NCBI GenBank assembly: GCA_046537875.1
Contig: JBKHJZ010000049.1
Coordinates: forward strand, 1 to 18,677
Source: JBKHJZ01 sp046537875
GTDB taxonomy: Bacteria > Actinomycetota > Acidimicrobiia > Acidimicrobiales > VFJN01
Length of the DNA stretch: 18,677 bases
Direction of reading: 5' to 3'
Below, one piece after another: positions 13,635 through 18,677 of this stretch (position 1 is the stretch's first letter; each line of letters starts with the position of its first letter). The position numbers were made by a program, and so were the translations under genes. A model generated the notes under the pieces. The model did not search any database. It saw nothing but the letters and a program-made list of their open reading frames with translations, and was not told the origin of the DNA.

Positions 13635-16238
13635 TCAGCCGGCGACGGGAGCCGCCGTCACCTCGTCGCCCTCGGGGTGGACCGACCTGCACACGTCGCG
13701 CTCGGCCGGCGCGGCCCTGACCGCATCCTCCGGGTAGCGGGTCGCCACCCCCCGGCCGTCCGGGGCCCGGCCGATCACGGGCGCCGCATCCGATGCATGC
13801 AGGGTGGCCGCCAGCAGCACCTGCCGCCCGTGGGTCACCAGCTCCGGCGGCTCCCGCGGGTCGGCGTCGACCCGCAGCGTCACGGTGCCCGACAGCCGGG
13901 CGGGCAGGCCGAGCCGCCAGCCGCCGCCGGACGCGGGTGGCCGGCTGGCATCGACCCGCACCCACTGGTCGTCGAGGCGGCGGATCGCGACGATCGTCAG
14001 GTCGTCCTCGCCCCCGAGCGTGATCAGGGGCACGCGCTCGCCGTCGGTGAGCGCGTCGAGGTCGACCTCGAGGTCGTGGACGCCGACCGCTGGCCCCCGC
14101 TCCACACCCTTCCACTCGGACCCGACCCGGACGTACATGCCCTCGCAGTCGCCGACGATGGCCAGCTGCCCGTCCGCCGCCGTGTCGGGGAGGGCGGCGC
14201 CGGCGTCGACGATCACGGGGGTCCGGTCGCCGGGCAGCCCCGCCCTCCACGAGATCCACTCGGCGCGCCACGACTCGGGGACGACCGGGCCACGTTCCCG
14301 CTGGTAGGACAGCGCCAGCGCCGTGTTGGCCAGCACGCCCACGGCGGCGAGCCCGACCAGGAGGCGCACGACGAGCCGGCGGCGCTGCTGCTGCCACCGG
14401 GGGGCCGCGGCGACGACGACGTGGTACCCCACGACCCCGGGGACGACCACGAGCGGCAGCAGCTCGGTGAGGTGGCGGTTGGCGACGTAGCCGAACGTCA
14501 GCACCCCGGCGCCGCCGGCGAGGGCACCGAGCCACAGCGGGCCGAGCCAGGGTCCCGAGCGGCGCTCGTGCCGGGTGCGGCCGGCCCAAACGAGAGCGAC
14601 CCCGGAGAGCGCAGTCAGCGCCGGGGCGGTCGCGGGCAGGCTCGCCGACCAGTCCAGCTCGTCGAAGGGCGCGTCGCCGACGAGCCAGGGACGTTCGGCG
14701 GGGAAGTCGATCCACGGGAAGTCGCGCCGCAGATCGAGGCCGCCGGGCCGGAGGTACTCGCGCAGCGTCGTGGGCACGAAGCGCAGCCCGTGGGGGCGGT
14801 CGTCCGCGACCCGCAGCACCTCGCGCTGGTCGGCGATGGCGGGGGACGTGAGGTCGTCCCCGCCCGGGGAGCCGACCGGGGTCCCGAACCGGGCGAGGTG
14901 GAGGCCGAACGACACGGCCAGGGGCAGGATCCCCGCGAGCACGACGATCACCAGCGCGTGCGCGACCCGGCGGCGAGACGGTGCCGGCTCGCCGCCGTCG
15001 GCCGTGACCCCGCCGTCCTGCTGTGCCTCACCGTTCCGGTGGGCCTCGCCGTTCCGCTCCGCCTCGCCGTTCCGCTGGGCGTCGGTGCGGTCCGGCCCGG
15101 CGCCGTCCGGCTGCTCTCCGCCGTTGCGTTCGCCGTCGGGCTCGCGGCGCACGTCGTGTGGCCGGTCCCCGCCGCCGTCAGGCGCCTCGCCGTTCTCGGC
15201 CTCCCGCGGGTGGCCGTCGCCGGCGCCGGGGACGGGGAGCCGTCGCTCGGGCAGGATGTGGCCCTCGCGGGGCCGGACGCTGCGGATCCACTCCCGGGCA
15301 CGGGGGACCAGGTCGCGCACGCGGCCGACCCGGTCCCGGCCGGCGTCGATCCACTCCTGCACCCGGCGGGCCCACGCCCGGGCGGTGCCCGCCCAGCGCT
15401 GGCCGGCCACCCGGCGTGCGAGCGGCGTCGCCGCGATGGTGCGGCCGGCCCGTCGCGCCGACGGGAGCATCCGGGCCGTGCCGGTGAGCCCGAGCGCCAC
15501 CAGGGGCCCGAGGCCCAACGACAGCCGCGTGAGCAGCGTCGCGGCGATCAGGAGCGCGGCGGCGGCCAACCGCCGCCCCGTCGGCTGGAGCTGGTAGCGG
15601 ACCACCGCGTCGAACGCCGCGATCGCGAGCGCGATGCCCCACATCAGGGCCTCGTGGTGGACGGCCGTGGCCGACGCCAGGAACAGCGGCGGCGATCCCA
15701 CGGTGACCGCAGCCAGGCCGCCGGTCGCCACCAGCTCGGCCCGCCGCACCGGGGCCGTCCCCCGCACCATCGCCCGCAGTGCGCAGACCAGGCGGAACGA
15801 GGCGGCCGCGAGGACGGCCGCTGCCGCGAGCATCGAGACGATGGCGAGCCGCCCGTCGAGGCGGTCGGTGAAGAGCACGACCGGGAGCCGCAGGAGGGCG
15901 GGGACGGGGCCGTGGTGGATGTGGGTCTCGCCGTCGACCGGCACGCCGACCACGCCTGCCAGCTCGGGGGGCACGTCGAGGCGCCCGTCGAGGAACGATC
16001 GGGCCTGCGCGTCGAAGATGCCGCTCAGCAGATCCGAGCGGAACAGGTCGGCCCGGCCGGCCGTGAGGATCCACAGGTGGAGGCCGAGCAGGGGCGCCGC
16101 GCCGCACCACCAGGCGCGACGGAGCCGGCGGCGGGCGTCGCGGGTCAGCCCGTCGAGGGCCGGGGCGTCGTGCCCGGCCGCTGGCGACAGCTCCGGTGCC
16201 TCGCCGGTCAGCTCGGACTGGCCAGCTCGCTGCATCAT
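13635..16238 (-). CDS. Large polytopic membrane protein, glycosyltransferase-like (GT-C style)
   Basis: An 867-aa protein with about ten hydrophobic helices (for example 43-60, 112-124, 130-155, 168-188, 222-252, 425-449 and several at about 545-640). After the first helix comes a long outer loop with RSDLLSGIFDAQARSFLDGRL and GETHIHHGPVPALLRLP, a pattern seen in actinobacterial membrane glycosyltransferase-like proteins that use polyprenyl-phosphate sugars; the acidic residues of that loop could be catalytic, but this is inference. A hydrophilic insert of about 100 residues (about 320-422) between helices carries RNGEA repeats. The C-terminal 200 residues look extracytoplasmic and beta-rich. 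The start is one of two adjacent ATGs (16238 or 16235), with GGGGAG directly upstream, which favours the second. It is convergent with the VWA gene. It lacks close neighbours in cell-wall synthesis, so the acceptor is unknown. Confidence 0.8.
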   Translation of the reverse strand: MMQRAGQSELTGEAPELSPAAGHDAPALDGLTRDARRRLRRAWWCGAAPLLGLHLWILTAGRADLFRSDLLSGIFDAQARSFLDGRLDVPPELAGVVGVPVDGETHIHHGPVPALLRLPVVLFTDRLDGRLAIVSMLAAAAVLAAASFRLVCALRAMVRGTAPVRRAELVATGGLAAVTVGSPPLFLASATAVHHEALMWGIALAIAAFDAVVRYQLQPTGRRLAAAALLIAATLLTRLSLGLGPLVALGLTGTARMLPSARRAGRTIAATPLARRVAGQRWAGTARAWARRVQEWIDAGRDRVGRVRDLVPRAREWIRSVRPREGHILPERRLPVPGAGDGHPREAENGEAPDGGGDRPHDVRREPDGERNGGEQPDGAGPDRTDAQRNGEAERNGEAHRNGEAQQDGGVTADGGEPAPSRRRVAHALVIVVLAGILPLAVSFGLHLARFGTPVGSPGGDDLTSPAIADQREVLRVADDRPHGLRFVPTTLREYLRPGGLDLRRDFPWIDFPAERPWLVGDAPFDELDWSASLPATAPALTALSGVALVWAGRTRHERRSGPWLGPLWLGALAGGAGVLTFGYVANRHLTELLPLVVVPGVVGYHVVVAAAPRWQQQRRRLVVRLLVGLAAVGVLANTALALSYQRERGPVVPESWRAEWISWRAGLPGDRTPVIVDAGAALPDTAADGQLAIVGDCEGMYVRVGSEWKGVERGPAVGVHDLEVDLDALTDGERVPLITLGGEDDLTIVAIRRLDDQWVRVDASRPPASGGGWRLGLPARLSGTVTLRVDADPREPPELVTHGRQVLLAATLHASDAAPVIGRAPDGRGVATRYPEDAVRAAPAERDVCRSVHPEGDEVTAAPVAG
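15025..15078 (-). repeat. 18-bp tandem repeat (three units) coding for RNGEA repeats
   Basis: Three consecutive 18-bp units (15025-15042, 15043-15060, 15061-15078) with the plus-strand pattern GCCTCGCCGTTCCGCTSS. They encode R-N-G-E-A plus one variable residue each inside the linker of the membrane protein. A degenerate unit near 15183 encodes ENGEA. Since 18 bp keeps the frame, copy-number change would only alter linker length. Confidence 0.85.
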
Positions 16239-16549
16239 CTCCCCAACTCGACCCCCGCCGCGCCCGTGCTCGGCGACGGAGAGAACGATAGACGGCGGAT
16301 GAGCGCACGTTCCGTGGTCCCGCGGCGGGCCGGCCCGGCCGGGAGATGGCGGGGGCCGGGGCCCGGGGAGGGCTGGGGAAGGAGCACGGGGACGGCGGGG
16401 GAGCGGGCCGATCGGCGGCGGATCCCGGGGGCGCGCGCCGACATCGGGGCGCTTGCCCCTTGCGCTCGGGCCCCAACTGGAGGATGATCACACCAATGTA
16501 ATTACAGGCGTGTCGCCGATGGGTGATGGTCGCAGCGGGAGGGATCGAC
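16239..16549. other. Intergenic control region upstream of the whiB operon
   Basis: About 310 bp between divergent genes with no supported gene. The left two thirds is low-complexity G/A- and G/C-rich sequence. The distinct element is a perfect 10-bp palindrome TGTAATTACA at 16497-16506, the only AT-rich patch in the region, 44 bp before the upstream ORF; it is a candidate -10 region or operator for the whiB transcript. GGGAGGG at 16537-16543 is the ribosome site for the upstream ORF. Confidence 0.5.
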
Positions 16550-16627
16550 ATGGCAGATCACGTTCCACCGGCCGACGCCGTCGGTTGCGCACCTCCGATG
16601 GTGAGAGACGGGAAGGGGGCCAGATGA
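16550..16627 (+). CDS. 25-codon upstream ORF translationally coupled to whiB
   Basis: The ORF starts MADHVPPADAVG and ends KGAR. Its ATG (16550) follows GGGAGGG by 6 nt, a better ribosome site than that of most genes here. Its TGA (16625-16627) overlaps the whiB ATG (16624) as ATGA, the classic arrangement for translational coupling. It is in a different frame from whiB, so it is not an N-terminal extension. It may be a leader peptide that tunes WhiB translation; the peptide has one Cys and no recognised domain. Evidence is from arrangement only. Confidence 0.55.
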   Translation: MADHVPPADAVGCAPPMVRDGKGAR

Positions 16628-16899
16628 CTCTCCCCACCACGGCCACAGATCCCGACGAGCGCTCCTGGCAGCAGTACGCGAACTGCCTGGGTGTCGACCC
16701 CGACCTGTTCTTCCCCGAGAGGGGGGCGTCCACCCGGGAGGCGAAGGAGGTCTGCCGGGGCTGCGTCGTGCGAGCGCAGTGCCTCGAGTACGCACTGGCG
16801 CACAGCGAGAAGTTCGGCATCTGGGGCGGCCTGAGCGAGCGTGAGCGCCGGCGCATCCGCCGCCAGCGGGCACAGGCCCGCAGGGTCGCGTCGGCCTAA
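16624..16899 (+). CDS. whiB2: WhiB-family iron-sulfur transcriptional regulator, WhiB/WhiB2 (WhmD) type
   Basis: A 91-aa actinobacterial regulator. Four cluster-binding cysteines are Cys21, Cys44, Cys47 and Cys53 (C...CRGCVVRAQC), followed by the turn GIWGGL (65-70) that contacts the primary sigma factor, and an Arg-rich DNA-contact tail (SERERRRIRRQRAQARR). The combination DLFFPERGASTREAKEVC...CLEYALAHSEKFGIWGGLSERERRR resembles Streptomyces WhiB and mycobacterial WhiB2/WhmD, which act with WhiA in cell division and sporulation; that role is inferred from subgroup similarity. The 4Fe-4S cluster would be held by the four cysteines. The start at 16624 is preceded by GGGAAGGGGG (weak ribosome site) and by an overlapping upstream ORF. 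Its stop codon overlaps that of the convergent formiminotransferase-like gene by 4 nt. Confidence 0.9.
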   Translation: MTLPTTATDPDERSWQQYANCLGVDPDLFFPERGASTREAKEVCRGCVVRAQCLEYALAHSEKFGIWGGLSERERRRIRRQRAQARRVASA

Positions 16900-17693
16900 C
16901 GACCCAGCGAGGCCCGGCGTGCGAGCCGTGCCTCGATCGTGCGGTCCTCCGACAGGTCGAGCTGCGCCCAGCGGTGGCGGTCGGTGCGCTCGAGCACCCA
17001 CCGGGGCGCCAGGCCGACCAGCTCCGCCCGGGAGACCGGCGCCCTCGCCGCCACCATGTCCCACGCCTCCGCCGGACCGGCGGTCGCCGGGTCGACCAGG
17101 TTCATCGACACCTGGGCGCCGCCGGCCACGGCCAGGCCCAGCGCCCGGATGTGGGCGCTGCGGATGTCGGCCGCCACCCGGCGCGCCAGAGCCACATCGG
17201 GCTCCGCGAGCCAGACGTTCCAGGCGACCAGCACGGGCCGGGCACCCACGGCGACGGCCCCCGCCGTGGGATGCGGGGTCGCCGGTCCCGCGTCGGGTGC
17301 CAGCCCCCGGAACGCCCGCCGGCGGAGGTCGGGAAGCGACCGCTCGGGCCCGTAGACGAACGCCGGTACCCCGAGCTCGCCGGCCACCCAGCGGGCGAAG
17401 CTGTCGCGGGCCGCCACGGCATCGGCGAGCGTCGATCCCGGCAGCGGCACGAACGGCACCACGTCCACGACCCCGATGCGGGGGTGCACGCCGGCGTGGG
17501 GGCCGATGTCGAGGCGCGGGACGGCCGCCCGTGACACCGCGCGCGGGGCGGCCTCGCCCACCAGGGTCAGCACCGAGCGGTTGTGGTCGGGATCGGTGTG
17601 GAGATCGAGCAGGTCATCCCCGGCGGCGGCCGCGATCGCCTCGACCGTGGCCGGGTGCCGGCCCTCGCTGATGTTCACCACGCACTCGAGCAC
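16896..17693 (-). CDS. Glutamate formimidoyltransferase-like protein (FtcD N-terminal family)
   Basis: A 265-aa protein related to the formiminotransferase part of FtcD, which moves a formimino group from formiminoglutamate to tetrahydrofolate in histidine breakdown. Visible family signatures are the opening LECVVNISEGR, HNRSVLTL, the conserved AGVHPRIGVVDVVPF, VPAFVYGPE and the C-terminal sub-domain with PVLVAWNVWLAEPD and HIRALGLAVAGGAQVSMNL. The cyclodeaminase part is absent. It is a little shorter than typical stand-alone enzymes (about 300 aa), as is common for actinobacterial members, and no hut genes are nearby, so the physiological reaction is uncertain. The start was set at GTG 17693 to match the family beginning; GTG 17717 would add 8 residues. 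It is divergent from tatA, with about 50 bp between starts, and convergent with whiB. Confidence 0.82.
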   Translation of the reverse strand: MLECVVNISEGRHPATVEAIAAAAGDDLLDLHTDPDHNRSVLTLVGEAAPRAVSRAAVPRLDIGPHAGVHPRIGVVDVVPFVPLPGSTLADAVAARDSFARWVAGELGVPAFVYGPERSLPDLRRRAFRGLAPDAGPATPHPTAGAVAVGARPVLVAWNVWLAEPDVALARRVAADIRSAHIRALGLAVAGGAQVSMNLVDPATAGPAEAWDMVAARAPVSRAELVGLAPRWVLERTDRHRWAQLDLSEDRTIEARLARRASLGR

Positions 17694-17730
17694 GGCCCAC
17701 CCCGCGGGAGGTAGCACAGCGCCCGAAAGC

Positions 17731-17736
17731 TACAGT
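17731..17736 (+). promoter_or_regulatory. -10 box of tatA (probable leaderless promoter)
   Basis: TACAGT is followed after 7 nt by GTG at 17744, the spacing of a leaderless start. This argues for GTG 17744 rather than GTG 17735, which overlaps the -10 box itself. No Shine-Dalgarno is present. Confidence 0.5.
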
Positions 17737-17743
17737 GACCAGC

Positions 17744-17926
17744 GTGAACCTCGGACCACCGGAACTCATCATCATCCTGCTGGTGGTGCTCGTGCTGTTC
17801 GGCGGCGCCAAGCTCCCCAAGCTCGCCCGCTCGATGGGCCAGGCCCAGAGCGAGTTCAAGCGCGGGATCAAGGAGGGCGCCAAGGACGAAGACGAGGACC
17901 AGAAGGACACCCCGCCGCAGGCCTGA
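17744..17926 (+). CDS. tatA: Twin-arginine translocase subunit TatA
   Basis: A 60-aa pore-forming subunit of the Tat system, which exports folded proteins. A short N-terminus (MNLGPPE) leads to one transmembrane helix (about 7-19, LIIILLVVLVLF), the FGG hinge (19-21), an amphipathic helix KLPKLARSMGQAQSEFKRGI lying along the inner membrane face, and an acidic charged tail (KDEDEDQKD) that is usually disordered. All hallmarks of TatA are present and the length is typical of short actinobacterial forms. An alternative start at 17735 adds three residues. No tatB or tatC is in the window, which is common because tatC is often elsewhere or tatA stands alone. It is divergent from the formiminotransferase-like gene. 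Confidence 0.93.
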   Translation: MNLGPPELIIILLVVLVLFGGAKLPKLARSMGQAQSEFKRGIKEGAKDEDEDQKDTPPQA

Positions 17927-18027
17927 CCGTCGGCCCGGCCACCGCCACCGGCCCGTGGGCGGGTCGGGCGTGCTCGATGGTGGCCGCCGCTCGCCCGCGC
18001 CGCCGCCCTCCCCGGGCTCGCCGGGTG

Positions 18028-18279
18028 CTACGACGAGGCGGCGCCCACCAGCACGTCGAGGCGCCGGCGCTTGAGGATGCGGCGGCGCTCGCGCTCCGAG
18101 CAACCGCCCCACACCCCGTGGTCGATCCGGTGTTCGAGGGCGTGCTCCAGGCAGGGCTCCTTCACGGGGCACGTGGCGCAGATCTGGCGGGCGACCTCGA
18201 CGCCGACGCCGTCACTGGGGAAGAAGGTCGCCGGCGACCTGTTCGCGCAGTTTCCGCGTGCCATCCACTCAGTGTCCAT
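18028..18279 (-). CDS. Second WhiB-family transcriptional regulator
   Basis: An 83-aa WhiB-like protein of unassigned subgroup. Cluster cysteines are Cys11, Cys34, Cys37 and Cys43 (CATCPVKEPC), the sigma-contact turn is GVWGG (55-59), and the tail is basic (SERERRRILKRRRLD). A fifth cysteine, Cys60, follows the GVWGG turn directly, where most relatives have Leu, Met, Thr or Glu; it could take part in redox chemistry or crowd the cluster. The start at 18279 is fixed by AGGAGG (minus strand, 18284-18289) 4 nt upstream; a longer frame to 18360 lacks such support. It lies downstream of tatA in convergent orientation. A 12-bp GACAC palindrome about 130 bp upstream may be part of its control. Confidence 0.9.
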   Translation of the reverse strand: MDTEWMARGNCANRSPATFFPSDGVGVEVARQICATCPVKEPCLEHALEHRIDHGVWGGCSERERRRILKRRRLDVLVGAASS

Positions 18280-18404
18280 GGGCCCTCCTGGGCTCGACGT
18301 CGTGCTCTCGTTCGCCACCGGTGAGACTCGGTGGGCGTCTCGATCGGTCGTCCCGTGCATCGACTACCCGATGTGCCTGAGTGTTCCCTGGATGCTCGGG
18401 CTCA

Positions 18405-18416
18405 GACACATGTGTC
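18405..18416. promoter_or_regulatory. GACACATGTGTC palindrome, candidate WhiA-type or other operator
   Basis: A perfect 12-bp palindrome in the 196-bp divergent region between the second whiB gene and the last gene. It contains GACAC on each strand; GACAC is the core bound by the conserved actinobacterial regulator WhiA, known to work with WhiB. The link is by motif only. Confidence 0.4.
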
Positions 18417-18475
18417 ATTCGTCACAGACCCCAGGCTGGGTGGGACCCGGGCGGTGATCGGGTAAGCATGGTCGG

Positions 18476-18677
18476 GTGAACGCCGCCGATCCCCCGGGCG
18501 ACGGCTCGGCCGAGCCCCGCCGCACCGCAACGCCGCCGACCGCACCGCCCGAGGGCCGTGGCTGGCCGGCACCTGGGGCCGTCGCGCCGAGCCCGGCACC
18601 GGAGCCGGCGCCGTCGGATCGCCAGCCCGTCGGTCCGGATCGCCCGGCCTCGGAGCCACCGCCGGGCAGTTCCGCAC
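18476..18677 (+). CDS. Proline-rich N-terminus of an unidentified protein, partial
   Basis: An open frame from GTG 18476 runs to the right edge (67 codons) without a stop. It encodes MNAADPPGDGSAEPRR followed by a Pro/Ala/Glu-rich sequence with no domain, typical of the disordered cytoplasmic start of an actinobacterial membrane or signalling protein; the identity cannot be told from this part. A TAAGCA hexamer 7 nt before the GTG resembles the leaderless pattern of other genes here. The strong GC bias makes open frames easy, so confidence is moderate. Confidence 0.45.
   Translation, partial: MNAADPPGDGSAEPRRTATPPTAPPEGRGWPAPGAVAPSPAPEPAPSDRQPVGPDRPASEPPPGSSA

Noticed and set aside
13677..16487. 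A 936-codon open frame on the plus strand opposite the large membrane protein
   Set aside because: It is antisense to a gene with clear membrane helices; its translation is rich in Arg/Gly/Pro/Asp without domains, the usual by-product of high GC.
18011..18025. CCCGG-N5-CCGGG hairpin between tatA and the second whiB gene as a terminator
   Set aside because: Only a 5-bp stem, no T-run; too weak in this composition to call.

Overview
The window is very GC-rich (third codon positions almost all G or C), with two WhiB-family regulators, a TatA of the actinobacterial type, a SARP/AfsR-type regulator and a mycobacterial CtpE-like cation ATPase. This points to a chromosomal segment of an actinobacterium, plausibly Acidimicrobiia or a relative; that placement is inference from protein style, not from a marker gene. 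No rRNA, tRNA, CRISPR array or transposase gene was seen.

Layout. 1-2806: a CtpE-like P-type ATPase running off the left edge, divergent from a MoxR/ChlI-like AAA+ ATPase; their -10 boxes appear to overlap. 2807-3925: a DsbA/FrnE-like thiol oxidoreductase bracketed by copies of a short compound repeat (a direct repeat that duplicates the 3' end of the AAA+ gene, plus a 46-bp hairpin element). 3926-6531: a two-domain ABM-like hypothetical protein, a c-type cytochrome lipoprotein, an HxlR-family regulator, and a divergent signal-less trypsin/PDZ protease with a clear inverted-repeat operator between them. 6580-10821: one very large minus-strand gene encoding a SARP DNA-binding domain, BTAD, an nSTAND NTPase and 14 WD40-like blades. 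10963-11490: a small divergent single-pass membrane protein. 11553-13577: a 674-aa VWA protein, the likely partner of the AAA+ ATPase. 13635-16238: a large membrane protein of glycosyltransferase-like architecture with an inserted repetitive linker. 16550-16899: a whiB gene preceded by a coupled 25-codon upstream ORF. 16896-17926: a glutamate-formiminotransferase-like protein, divergent from tatA. 18028-18279: a second whiB-type gene. 18476-end: the start of a proline-rich protein.

How the parts may work together. The AAA+ ATPase and the VWA protein resemble the Rv0958/Rv0959 pair of mycobacteria, which are neighbours there; here about 8.7 kb separates them, and the repeat-rich junction immediately after the AAA+ gene suggests that material was inserted or rearranged. 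The HxlR regulator and protease form a divergent, probably co-regulated pair. The SARP-NTPase-WD40 protein probably controls itself and the divergent membrane protein through GTGTC/GACAC repeats spaced in multiples of 11 bp. Several genes (AAA+, HxlR, VWA, tatA, and possibly the last gene) carry a TANNNT-like box 6-7 nt before the start codon and look leaderless, while others carry strong Shine-Dalgarno sequences.
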